Positions 46,620 to 58,618 of a DNA stretch of 64,000 nucleotides are shown here, in pieces. The stretch covers positions 90,376,566-90,440,565 of the forward strand of contig NC_039359.1 in assembly GCF_003573695.1 (NCBI RefSeq), written 5' to 3'. Position numbers and translations under genes: made by a program. The stretch comes from Papaver somniferum. Its lineage: Eukaryota > Streptophyta > Magnoliopsida > Ranunculales > Papaveraceae. Under the pieces are notes generated by a model. The model was not told the origin of the DNA and did not search any database. It saw only the letters and a program-made list of their open reading frames with translations. Position 1 is the stretch's first letter. Each line of letters opens with the position of its first letter.

Positions 46620-47760
46620 TATGTAAATATTACTAGTAGTATGTTGCTACATACTAGTAATAGCAGTACGGTGATACTACATATTAATATGTACTATACT
46701 AGTAGTAATAAAAATATCTTACTAATTTGTTATTAGTAAATTAAGTAACTACTTTACTAGTAGTAACTAGTATAGTAGTATACTATATACTACTCCCTCC
46801 GTTCTTTTTTAATAGACCAGTTTCTATAAATAAAAGTTTCAAAAAAATAGGCCAGTTTTTTAATTGGGAAAGTCGAATGTTATTTTAATTTTTTGGGATC
46901 ACTTTTCTCTTAACTTCTTTTGGTGACAAGTGTCATGTGGACCACTTCACTTTACTTCTTTTATTAACAAGTGTCGCGGGGACCATTTCACTTCACTTCT
47001 TTTATTGACAAGTGTCATGAGGACCACTTTCAATGATTAGTTCTCTTAATTTCCTTAAATTTGGCTAAAAACAAAACCGGCCTATTAAAAAAGAACGGAG
47101 GGAGTAGTATACTAGTAGTAACTAGTAATAGTAGTATACTATATACTAGTATATTAGTATACTAGTAACTAGTACTAGTAGTAACATGTAGTATCAATAC
47201 ATAACAATTTTTTGATATGTAGTATCAATACATAAGATACTACATATCAATATATAACATACTACATATCAATATGTACTATCAATATATAACATACTAC
47301 ATATCAATATATAACATACTACATATTGATATGTAGTATCAATACATAACATAACAGTATTGAACATAACATATTGATACTACATATTAATATGTAGTAT
47401 CAATATTAATATGTAGTAATATATAACATATTACATATTAATATGTAGTATCAATTATATAACATATTACTACTAGTACTAATTACTACTACTATACTAC
47501 ATATTATTACTGGTATACTAGTTGTTTCTAGTATAGTAGTTACTACATGTTACTACTAGTATACTACATGTTACTACTAATATACTAGTTACTACATATC
47601 AATATATAACATATTACTACTGGTACTAGTACTAGTATACTAGTTACTACATATTACTACTAGTATACTACATACTACATATGTTATTACTACATACTAC
47701 ATATATAGTAACATATGTATTTACTAATATACATAATATTATATGTTAGGGTTAGTAGAG
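46620..47760. repeat. Palindromic TACTAGTA / ATATGTAGTAT minisatellite
   Basis: Built almost wholly from self-complementary words: TACTAGTAGTAACTAG, TAGTATACTA, ACATATCAATATGT, TACTACATAT. No fixed period. It is split by a Stowaway-like MITE at 46793-47104. Confidence 0.85.
46793..47104. mobile_element. Stowaway-like (Tc1/mariner-type) MITE, copy 1
   Basis: CTCCCTCCGTTCTTTTTTAA at the left is inverted at the right (TTAAAAAAGAACGGAGGGAG), flanked by TA on both sides (46791-46792 and 47105-47106). 312 bp, noncoding. Confidence 0.9.
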
Positions 47761-47857
47761 TAATTTTACTCTTTTCAAAACTTTTTTGGACTAGCGAGTA
47801 AATATGTTTTCCCGCTGGACTAGCCATTAATCCGGGTCCGGTTTACTGGACTAAACA

Positions 47858-48339
47858 AGAAAGTTCTCTTTCTTTTTTTGTTTTGTTCTTGATAGTGGGT
47901 TTTTGTTCGCAACTATCAAGCGGGTGATATTGTGGACGATAATAGTGGGAATTGTCGTTTGGAGTTTTTTTAGATGGTCCCAAGTCTATTTGGTCCACCA
48001 ATAAAAGATCTGTTTGGTCTTATCTATTCTATTAAAAATATTAAAATATCTAAAATACATTCTCTCTTATTTTCGCTCTTCCTCACATTTTTTTGTTTGT
48101 TTGTTTTCTCTCTTCTTTATTCTCTCTACTAATTTCTCTCTCTTCTTAACATTAATTAACAAAAAAAGTTAAAAATCAAATATCTCTCAAGATATAAGTC
48201 AGAATTAAAATATTTTACCTATTCGAAAAAGTCATGAGAAAAATCTACACAACGAATACCCATTATACTATAATTCAGAATCTTAATTTTTTTCGTTGTA
48301 ATAGTAATTCGCATCTGAGAATAATGGTAGTTCCTTCTA
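47858..48339. other. Intergenic sequence, nothing recognised
   Basis: AT-rich, CT-tracts at 48060-48150; no gene or element boundary seen. Confidence 0.45.
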
Positions 48340-48930
48340 GTTATAGCAGTTCATTTCGTAGAATAAACTCGTATATGCTAGCAATTTGTTTTGTAGAATG
48401 GGCTCATAAAGGTAGTTTATTATGAAGAATGAAATCACAATGGTAATTCATTATTATAATTCATATTGGAATGAGAGGAATAGAAGACTTTATAATAATG
48501 TCTCTAAATCTGTTGATCATTATAATTGATATTAAGTCCTTGTTATATAACTGGACACTAAGCACTGATATATTTTCAGGTTTTTCTTTTTCCACTCTCT
48601 TATGTAAATGGGATGTTGTAACTCACACATTCTTGTAACTTTTTTGGGTTTCTTTTTCACCTCTTTGGTGAATTGATTCTTTTATAAAATTTTCCTTTTT
48701 TGTGTCAAAAAAATATATTGTAGAATGAACTCGTGATAGATGTTCGTATTATCGTATAAACTCATAATGGTTGTTCATATTGTATGATTGATAATTCATG
48801 TTGTAAAACGAACTCGTAATGATAATTAAGTATGATATTTCATATTGTAGAATGAACACGTAATATGTGTTCATTATGGTAGTTCATATTATAAAATGAA
48901 CTCGTAAATGGTAGTCCATACTGTGAGAAG
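48340..48930. repeat. Degenerate minisatellite around TTCATATTGTAGAATGAACTC, split by a LINE 3' end
   Basis: Units of ~45 bp with the words TTCATATTGTAGAATGAAC and TCGTAATGGTAG recur at 48340-48480 and 48715-48930. Between them, ~48530-48715, lies a LINE-like 3' tail (CTCTTTGGTGAATTGATTC, TTTTATAAAATTTTCC, then an A-run), apparently inserted into the array. Confidence 0.65.
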
Positions 48931-49211
48931 AAAAAAATACATGAAATTTTATATCTAAGAAAATTTAGACACGATGATACATAATAAATCTTATACCCCA
49001 CATTGAAATCTTTTGATATTTTTTTCATTTTCGTTTTCATTCATGTAGAAAAAGCAGGATAATTTTTGTTGTAGGGTTTCTGTTTAATGTGGGCATGTGG
49101 AATCAACCATGATATACCATGTGATAAAGTTAATCAAAATGGAATACCCTATTTTCCATAAATATGTTGAAAATGACATAAACCTAAAGTTTGGATAAGT
49201 ATTTATTAATA

Positions 49212-49524
49212 CTCCCTTCGTTCTTTTTTAATAGACTGATTTTGTTTTTAGAGAAATTTATGGAAATTAAGAGAACTAATCATTGAAAGTGGTCCTCATG
49301 ACAATTGTCAATAAAAGAAGTGAAATGAAATGGTCCTCATGACACTTGTCAGCAAAAAAAAGTGAAGTGAAATGGTCCACATGACACTTGTCATCAAAAG
49401 AAGTTAAGAAAAAAATAGTCTCAAAAAATTAAAGTAACATTTGACTTTCCCAATTAGGAAACAACCTATTTTTTTTGAAACATTTATTTATAAAAACCAG
49501 TCTATTAAAAATGAACGGAGAAAA
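49212..49524. mobile_element. Stowaway-like MITE, copy 2 (inverted relative to copy 1)
   Basis: CTCCCTTCGTTCTTTTTTAA left and AAAATGAACGGAG right, TA at both flanks. The internal sequence is that of copy 1 in reverse orientation, with more substitutions. Confidence 0.85.
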
Positions 49525-49526
49525 TA

Positions 49527-50205
49527 GTTAGTAATATTTTTGTTAAATATATATAACGCATGTGAAATCATGAGCCCCACACAACCACATTAACCAACAA
49601 CCCGCACTTATTTTTTGTTATAAAAATGGAAAATCCTGCACATGGGATTAAAAACAAAATGCTAAATATGGGATATAAAGCCATCCCCGCGATATATATC
49701 AAAACCTTTGTAGTTACAACTTACCTAACCGTTGCATCAATCTTACCACAGATGTCGTACGAACTACGGTACACGTGAAAAACACCGAGTAAGTATTTCA
49801 AATTCCAAACGAAAAAGTCGTCGGTCACAACTCTCACATCCACACATACTTTTTAGTAACGAGTCTTTACTCTTTACATAGAAAACACCGCACACTTCTT
49901 CACTTTCTCAATAACCGGGAATCTCGCTTTGAGATAATAAGCCAACCAACTTATCACAACGTTATGCAAAACGCAATCCTACTTATCATATAATCCAATT
50001 CCCTTATCATTTAACTTATGCACTTATCATTTCGAGAACTTTACCAATACGTCCATCTCGCTTTCGTTTGAGGTATTAATTTTCTTAGCGTCATCCTTAA
50101 GAGTACGATAAACGTTAGATCTAATTTTCTTAAATTTATACTATCCCAACCAAAGGAGTACCGTCTTCGTTAGCTAATTATTTAATTTTTTATTTTCCTT
50201 CAGAG
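49527..50205. other. Upstream region of the TOPLESS-family gene
   Basis: No coding sequence. AT-rich with several CACGTG-like and CGTAC motifs (TACGGTACACGTGAAAAAC at ~49767). It presumably includes promoter elements. Confidence 0.4.
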
Positions 50206-50211
50206 TTCTCT

Positions 50212-50230
50212 GTATTTATATATAAAAAAA
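50212..50230 (+). promoter_or_regulatory. Candidate TATA box of the TOPLESS-family gene
   Basis: TATTTATATATAAAAAAAA lies ~330 bp upstream of the ATG and is followed at ~50240 by a purine-rich then CT-rich leader typical of plant 5' UTRs. The transcription start is not known. Confidence 0.45.
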
Positions 50231-50559
50231 AAGTTAAAAGAGAAGAAGAGAAAGAAAACCACGACTCATCTTCTTCTTCATTTTTTTTCTTTCTGTCGGC
50301 AATTTTTTTTTCTTCCACTATAGATCTGTTCCCTCGTTTAGTCAATCGACTAGTGGAAGGAGAAACGGTGATTTTTTTCCTCCAGATTAGGTTTGAAATT
50401 TGAAAGATGAGAGGCTGTATCGATCGATTTGTGTGAGATTGTTAAAGTTGAAACCCTAATTCAAGTTCTTTCGGAGGTTTTGTTCATTTTTGTAAAGAAG
50501 ACGAGTTATATCTGTATTTTAGGGTTTAGAGTTTGATCTTGGAGGAGGAGACTGTGAAT

Positions 50560-53500
50560 ATGTCTTCTCTTAGCAGAGAGCTTGTTTTTCTCATACTTCA
50601 GTTTCTTGATGAAGAGAAATTTAAGGAATCTGTTCACAAGTAAGTAGTAATTTCTCTTTAATTTTGTTGTTTTTTTGTGTTTTGTTGTAGTTATTAGTTT
50701 AATTTGTTTGATTTTGATATTTTTGTTTAGATTGGAGCAAGAGTCGGGGTTTTTCTTTAATATGAAGTATTTTGAGGATATTGTTAACAATGGAGAATGG
50801 GATGATGTGGAGAAGTATCTCTCTGGTTTTACTAAAGTTGATGATAATAGATACTCTATGAAGATCTTCTTTGAAATACGGAAACAGAAATATCTTGAAG
50901 CTCTTGACAAGTTAGTGTTTAATTTCATTTCATTTCATGGAATCAAATTTCATTTTGCTTAATTTTATGTTTCCTTGTTTGGTTTGCAATTAGATTATTC
51001 TTATTTTAGAAAATTGAGGTTTCAGAGGATAATGACGAGTTGTTTGTATTTATGTTTCAGACACGATCGTTCTAAAGCAGTAGAGATTTTGGTCAAGGAT
51101 TTGAAAGTGTTTTCGGCTTTTAACGATGAGCTGTTCAAGGAAATTACTCAGCTGCTTACTTTAGAGAACTTCAGGTAGTGCAAAATTGGATTGGATGAAT
51201 TTAGTTCATGGAATAATGTTTGTTTGTATGGGTTTTGTTTTTTTCCTTCCCCTATATGATTTGTCGATTTCCACTTTTTGTACTTTCAGGGAGAATGAGC
51301 AGCTATCTAAGTATGGTGATACCAAGTCTGCTAGGGGTATAATGCTTGCCGAACTAAAAAAGCTGATAGAGGCAAATCCCCTTTTCAGGGACAAGCTTCA
51401 GTTTCCCACTTTGAAGAACTCGAGGCTCAGGACACTGATTAATCAGAGGTAACCAACCATAGTGTAGTTATTTTAGCTTCGTTATTATCGACAAAGAGGA
51501 AATATTAAAAGGCATAGCTTCTTATGTAGAAGTATTCATTACGTGTCCGTAATAAAGCAGTGTTGACACGTCTGACTATAAGCCAACACCTATGTATGTA
51601 CATATATATCCATGTCTTTCCTAACTATTCATTTGGTTCATTATACCTTGTTTACTTGAAGATATCTTCCTAATAAATTTTACATAAAAAATGTATTATT
51701 TATTTTCTCATGCTTATAGCTGATTAATAACTTGGTTTTTGCATCAGAAGTTGTTATTTCCTTGTCTGTTTCATATTGATGTATATACCTTGTTGATATC
51801 TCTGTCTTATTAAATATTTTTTTCCTTTGCTGAGTTGATAACCCCATACGATAGAATCCTCTGTCTCAGTGTTATGGTTATTAGCCTTCTTTAATTTTTA
51901 GATTTGTTTGCAGTTTGAATTGGCAGCATCAACTTTGTAAAAATCCCAGGCCAAACCCTGACATCAAGACCCTCTTTGTGGACCATACTTGTGGACAACC
52001 AAATGGCGCTCGTGCTCCTTCCCCCGTCACTAACCCGCTAATGGGTACCATTCCTAAAGCAGGGGGCTTCCCCCCACTGGGTGCACATGGTGTAAGTGAA
52101 ATTAAACAAATTATCTTCCCTTGTGAATATCATTTCCACTTTTTTAATAAGATAACTGATTGGATTTCCCATTTCAGCCATTTCAGCCTGTTCAAGCACC
52201 TCTACCAACATCTATTGCAGGATGGATGGCTAATCCCTCAGTGGTGCCTCACCCTGCAGCTTCTGCTGGGCCTATGGGTTTAGGGGCTCCAAGCAATGCA
52301 GGTACTTTTGTTGGCATAAGAATATTCTTGGTGAAATAAGGCCGTTGATCGTTTGCGTTTGGAATGTGCTGTATGACTCACATGTTTACTTGTCTTTGAA
52401 TTGTTGCTTTTTAATGCATGTTAAGATTTTCAATCTGAATAATGCCTTTTGAAGTGCATAGCAAAATATGGGAAAGAAGTATGCATGCTTTTGTGCGTAG
52501 AGACTCATTCTTGTAGTACATAAGAGTAGTATGTTAATGTAAATGAGATTGTTGTTTTTATTGAAAACATTGTAGCCATCATCAAAGAGATATTTTGAGC
52601 TATTCATGTGGCAATGACTGCGATCATGCTGGCAGCAATAATAAAATACTGTGGAATATACTAGACTACTTAAGTCACTGATAGGGAGAGGATGTTAGAA
52701 AATATAATTTAATAGAATTAAAGTAGAGATGAGTATGAATGTCTTCACATTTACATTTTCCTCTTGACCTTATCCTCTGGTTTATTTATGCTTTATTTGA
52801 TATTTTATTAATTATTGACTACAGCGAACCTTTTAAAGCGTCCAAGGACTCCTACCAACAACCCTGCCATGGATTATCAAACTGCAGATTCTGAACATGT
52901 TTTGAAAAGAACAAGACTAGGATTAGATGAGGTATTACTTTTTGAGCGTATCCTTCAGTTTTGATTATTCTAAAGTAATCATTTGGGGATTACTACAAAG
53001 TACGTTTTTTTTTTTAGTTTTTCTCTTACATTCATTTTATTAATCTGTTTAATTGACTCCTCTTCATCTACTGCAACAGCCTAATAATTTGCCAGTTAAC
53101 ATACTGCCTATCCAATACCCTGGTCAAAGTCATGCTCAGAGCTTATACTCTTTGGATGAACTACCTAAAAATGTTGTTATGAGCCTGCATCAAGGCTCTG
53201 CTATCAAGAGCATGGATTTTCATCCTGTGCAACAGACTCTACTCCTTGGTTAGCTTGCAAGTTGCATTTTGTGTTTCTAGTTGTATAATTACTTTAATTG
53301 TTTTCTCTGCACATAGATGAAATAAAGGCAGCTATCATCTGTTTCTGATTTATTGGGGAATTTGAACTTTCAGTTGGAACAAATGTTGGTGATATTGCTA
53401 TCTGGGAGTTGGGTAACCGCGAAAGGCTTGCTCATAGAAATTTTAAGATTTGGGACAGTAGCACATGCTCAATGCCTTTGCAGGTGTGACTTCTGCATTT

Positions 53501-56500
53501 TAACTAAATGTGTTTTTACTAATCTATCAAACATGAGATTAAATTCAGTTTTCTTGTTTATCTAATTAGTCCGCTTTGGCGAAGGAACCTTCTATATCCG
53601 TTAACCGTGTAATGTGGAGTCCTGATGGTGCTCTTCTTGGTATGTTCCAGATGTAAAAAAATTCTGCTAGTTTTATTTTGTATGTGTTGTAAGATTGAAA
53701 TTAGAGTGCTTAAAGATTGTTAACGGCAAGCCTTGATGGATTCATGTTTAAGATTCCTTTTTACCATATTTTAAACCCATGCTCCAGGTGTTGCACACAG
53801 CAAACACATTGTGCATGTACACTCCTACCATGGTGGGGACGACGTGCGACATCACTTGGAGGTCTGTATCGTTCTTCTGATGGTTTGGTGATTAAGTACT
53901 TTTTATTAGATGAACTACCATATGGTCCATCACCCCGTCTAATTTGTATGCATTTTTACATCTGCATTATTTGGAGAATATGGATTCGCGGGTAATTATT
54001 TACGTCTGAATTGCTTGTGAAATTTGTTATACCATTTCAGATTGATGCTCATGTTGGTGCTGTTAATGATCTTGCTTTCTCTCACCCAAATAAACAATTA
54101 TGTATAATCACTTGCGGTGATGATAAATCTATCAAGGTATTAATCATACTTAAGAAGTTCACCTCTGGTAATAGTGGTCGCGTATGGTGGAGTGTTGAAA
54201 TTTGTGACCTGAATTGTAAGAGCATGAGTTTTTGTAGGTGTGGGATGCGGTCACCGGTGCCAAACAGTACACCTTTGAAGGTCATGAAGCACCAGTCTTC
54301 TCTGTTTGTCCTCACTACAAGGAAAACATTCAGGTGCTTTTCTCTTCATAGATGGCATAAGATATTCATTTTTCATTTCCATCCTACTTAGGGTAATCTG
54401 GAAGCTGCAGTTTTTTTTCTAACCTCTCTGTCTCGCAGTTTATATTTTCAACAGCTGTAGATGGGAAGATTAAGGCGTGGCTGTATGATAATCTTGGGTC
54501 AAGAGTCGACTACGATGCACCAGGCCAGGGTTGTACGACCATGTCCTACAGTGCGGATGGAACAAGGTTTGTAAATGGGTTCTTTCTTTCACTTCGATGA
54601 CAGTACAAAGTGTCCCGTGTTCTGGTGCAAGTTTATTTGTTTAAATTATATGAACTGTTTGATTGAAACACCTGCGTCTTTGGTATATGTAAAACTAGAT
54701 TATTCTCATGTGGAACTAGTAAAGATGGAGATTCATTTCTCGTGGAATGGAATGAAAGTGAAGGGGCAGTAAAGAGAACATATATAGGATTCCGGAAGCG
54801 TTCGACTGGGGTTGTGCAGTTTGATACCACTAAAAACAGGTTCTTGGCAGTTGGGGATGATTTCGTGATCAAGATTTGGGATATGGACAACCAAAACATC
54901 CTGACAACTATTGATGCAGATGGTGGATTGACGGTACTACTACATACACCCTTGATACAAAATACCTACTTTTCCTTAACTTTTCGTGTTGCATAAATAA
55001 AACAACCAATCTTCTTTATATTTTCTACAGGCCTCTCCCCGTATTCGGTTTAACAAAGAAGGGACATTGTTGGCTGTTTCTGCTAATGATAATGGTATAA
55101 AAGTATTAGCAAACTCTGATGGACTCCGCCTACTACATTCTGTTGAAGGTCCAAGAACATCTGAAGCTGCTGCAAAGGTAACCTGATCATCTCAACTTCT
55201 TAGTAGACCATAAATTGAACATGTTATGTGAAAGTGACTTTAATTTTGCAGGGACCCATGATTAATGCATTGGGAGTTGGGGGTGCAGTTGCTGGACCAA
55301 GTGCTGGACTTTCTGATCGAGGTCCTCCTATAGTGGCAATGGGTGGATTGGTAAGTTGATTTGATGCTTCTCGTGGGTTGTTTGGATCTGGATTGTTCTG
55401 TTCTTAGACACATTCTCTGTATTTGGATAATGGTATATAGAATAACTACTGTACTTTTATTTTCTGTAGAATGGAGACAGTCGAAGTTTGGCGGATGTGA
55501 AACCGAGAATTACTGAAGAATCTGTGGAGAAACCTAAGATTTGGAAGCTCACTGAAATCAGTGAACCTTCACAATGTCGCTCCTTATGCCTTCCAGATAA
55601 TTTGGTAGCTCTACGGGTACGTCTTCTCTTAATTACAAATCTTGAGTGGTTTACCCATTTGCTTAGGTGTTGAAGGCGTGCCATGCATCCATTTTATAAC
55701 TCTATGCTATCTTGTTTCCATCTCCGCATCGAGTTACCTTTACATCTGCCTTTAACTGGCTAAAGCTAGCTGAGCCTAATACATACAGCAGATACATAAG
55801 GAAAGAGTTGCCACACTTGCACTGTTTGGACCTAGACTGCTTAAAAGTTTGTGGTCGACTTCTTTAATTGAGGTTTGAGCTGTAGCTGAGATAAGTGTTA
55901 AACTTTTTGGCTTGAAATATATGGGATTTATTGACTTTCAACCTAGAGTATCTCTGAAACGTAATATTGGAGACATTGTTTTCACCTGCATGAAATTGGT
56001 TCCCACTATTTGTCTATTTTTCTGTTCATAAGAAGCATGTATTGTCAGATTGTTTTCCCTTTTAGTCTATTTGGATTGCCCGATCTTCTAATTATAATGG
56101 TTGTTCATTTATCTTTTTTTAGCTAAGTTGTGGTTGTTCCTTTCTCATTAATGGTTTATCAGGTTTCTAGATTGATTTACACGAATTCAGGAATTGCCTT
56201 GTTAGCTTTAGCAGCTAATGCGGTTCACAAGTTGTGGAAATGGCAGAGGAATGATCGTAACACAACAGGAAAGGTAATGATTGATGATCTGGAAACTTGG
56301 ATGTGTGCAAGACTTCTTGTTGTCACTAAATTAAATGCATAACCTTTTGCAGGCAACCACCAACGTGCCACCTCAATTATGGCAACCCTCTAGTGGAATA
56401 CTAATGACCAATGAGATCAGTGATACAAAGCCTGAAGATGCTGTTCCTTGCTTTGCACTTTCAAAGAATGATTCTTATGTTATGTCGGCATCAGGAGGAA

Positions 56501-58202
56501 AAATATCACTTTTCAACATGATGACATTTAAGGTATATTAAAATCATTGTCATGTATTAATCACTCATCATCCTTAGCTCCTCCTTTAGAAACTTGGTGC
56601 TGAATTTGGCTTATGCAACAGACAATGACGACATTCATGCCTCCACCTCCAGCTGCAACTTTTCTGGCTTTCCATCCACAGGACAATAACATCATTGCCA
56701 TAGGAATGGAGGATTCCTCTATTCAAATCTATAACGTTCGAGTTGATGAGGTCTTGATCTTATTCTACTGAGAATTTAGTTGGTTTGTAGCAAACACATG
56801 CCCTAACATTGGTATGCCATCCTTTTGTAGGTTAAAAGTAAACTGAAAGGCCATCAAAAGAGAGTAACAGGTCTTGCCTTTTCTAATTCCCTGAATGTGC
56901 TTGTATCATCAGGAGCAGATGCACAGGTCAGTGAATTTCTGTCCAATTATTCTCGTAATTCCATACAAGTTACAAACAAGTAGTGGTATTGGAATGTGGA
57001 ATTTTCAGAAGAAATGTTTGAATCGTCAGTACAAGAAAATAGTCTATAGACCACATTTTGTGTTGCTATTTTGAGTCATTTTGTGAATTAATTTTGTTTA
57101 CCAGCTATGTGTTTGGAGCACCGATGGATGGGACAAACAGGCCAGTAAATTTTTGCAGATTCCTACAGGACGAGTGTCAGCTCCACTTGCAGAGACTCGT
57201 GTTCAGTTTCACCAGGATCAAATACACTTTCTGGTAGTTCATGAAACTCAAATAGCCATATATGAAGCACCAAAACTCGAATGTATTAAACAGGTAATTT
57301 GGGTTCGTAGCTGTTGGTAATAACATGTGTTCCAGCTTACGTTGGTATTTAGTTTTCCTTCTGTACATTTATTTCAGTTGGTACAGATGCATGCCGCATA
57401 TTGTAGGTCAGCACTTGATTGTCTCCCACTGGGTATCTTCTAGATGATTTATCAGTGGGTGGTTTTCTTCTGTCCCATTTGTTTCATTCAGACGAACTTC
57501 GATAGATAATTAATTAATTATTCCTAGAGACATTTATAAAGATTGGTTACCTCTTTAGATCAGGTAAATTAAGATTGCACATCAGCTTAAGTCGCCAGTC
57601 TCAACTAAACAAATTTAAACCTTCTCTTCAGTGAGATTTTGAGACAAATTGAGAATTCCTTATAGCTTGTGAGTTTTCTTCTATAGTTGTCTGTATAGAT
57701 GAATTTGATCTGTTATATGTATTGATATTCTTACAGTGGATACCACAAGAATCGAGCGTTCCTATTACACATGCTACATACTCCTGTGATAGCCAATCAA
57801 TTTATGCTAGTTTTGGAGATGGTAGTGTTGGTGTATTTACATCCACAACACTCATATTAAGGTGTCGGATTAATCCTACTGCTTATCTATCACCAAACAT
57901 CAGGTAATTGTTGTGGCGACCTTAGTAATTGCACTTGTTTTCCGTAAGACCTAATTTTTCTTTTCTTTTCTTTTCTAATATTAACTAATTTCTATATTAG
58001 CTCGAGGGTGCATCCACTTGTGATTGCGGCTCATCCAACTGAACCTAATCAAATTGCACTTGGCTTGAGTGATGGAGGGGTCTACGTCGTTGAACCGTTA
58101 GAGTCGGAAGGCAAATGGGGAACTGTTCCACCACCCGAAAATGGTGCTGGTCCAAGCATTACATCTGGTCAAGCCGGTGGTTCTGATCAATTGCCAAGAT
58201 GA
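50560..58202 (+). CDS. TOPLESS/TOPLESS-related transcriptional corepressor (25 exons, complete)
   Basis: Twenty-five coding exons join without a frame error to 3387 nt, 1128 residues; Arabidopsis TPL has 1131. Exons: 50560-50639, 50731-50910, 51061-51174, 51290-51448, 51914-52091, 52178-52301, 52825-52931, 53080-53248, 53374-53483, 53570-53639, 53788-53861, 54041-54136, 54238-54333, 54439-54566, 54699-54933, 55031-55177, 55252-55350, 55470-55616, 56163-56273, 56353-56532, 56622-56750, 56831-56926, 57105-57293, 57737-57903, 58001-58202. All splice sites are GT-AG. The N-terminus MSSLSRELVFLILQFL is the LisH, followed by CTLH/CRA (DDNRYSMKIFFEIR; R67, K71 and F74 line the EAR-binding groove). 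A Pro-rich linker with NWQHQLCKNPRPNPDIKTLF precedes two WD40 propellers (CGDDKSIKVWD, GDDFVIKIWDMD, GLSDGGVYV). The nuclear tetramer links EAR-motif repressors such as Aux/IAA to histone deacetylation. The TPL versus TPR2-like subclade is not resolved. Confidence 0.97.
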
Positions 58203-58609
58203 CGATATGCTCTCCTGGCACCAGTACATGATTTTTACCCCTAATCCCACTCGACTGCAGCTCATGGGAAATTAATCATTACCGTATTATTTTTTAGGGT
58301 TAGGTGGCTGACTGACAGCTCAAGCAAATCTTTAATCGTCATCACCTGTCATTAACCTACGGTTAAGACTTTGGCTGATGGTCCAGTTCATTTGTAGAAT
58401 GCTTGAGCTGAAGGTAGATGATTGTAAATGTAGAGGCAGGGATTTATGGAGGTCATATGATTAGGTTGTTAAGGTAAAACTATGACATTTTACTACTAAC
58501 TAAATTGTGAATCATAGGGTTTGAAGAAGGAAATATGGAATGGTTTCATTTTTCTTTGTGGAGCTCTGCAAGTTTCAGCTGTATCAAAAAGTTATTGGTT
58601 TACTAGACA
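58203..58609 (+). other. Probable 3' UTR and downstream sequence of the TOPLESS-family gene
   Basis: No coding sequence follows the TGA. I see no perfect AATAAA, so the polyadenylation site is unknown. The MULE begins ~400 bp past the stop and may lie close to the transcript end. Confidence 0.5.
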
Positions 58610-58618
58610 TTTTTGTTA

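Larger units (their letters stand above)
46455..47857. mobile_element. 1.4-kb TIR element filled with AT-rich palindromic repeat
   Basis: Left TGTTTAGTCCA and, after a variable stretch, TTAATGGCTAGTCCA are inverted at the right end as TGGACTAGCCATTAA and TGGACTAAACA. Homology extends ~70 bp inward (ACATTTACTC..CTAGTCCAAAAA). The flanks aggaattac and agaaagttc match at 6 of 9, so a target duplication is not proven. There is no transposase. Confidence 0.65.

Noticed and set aside
50506..50928. 140-codon minus-strand frame at the start of the TOPLESS-family gene
   Set aside because: It spans exon, intron and leader of the sense gene, which is certain; no domain.
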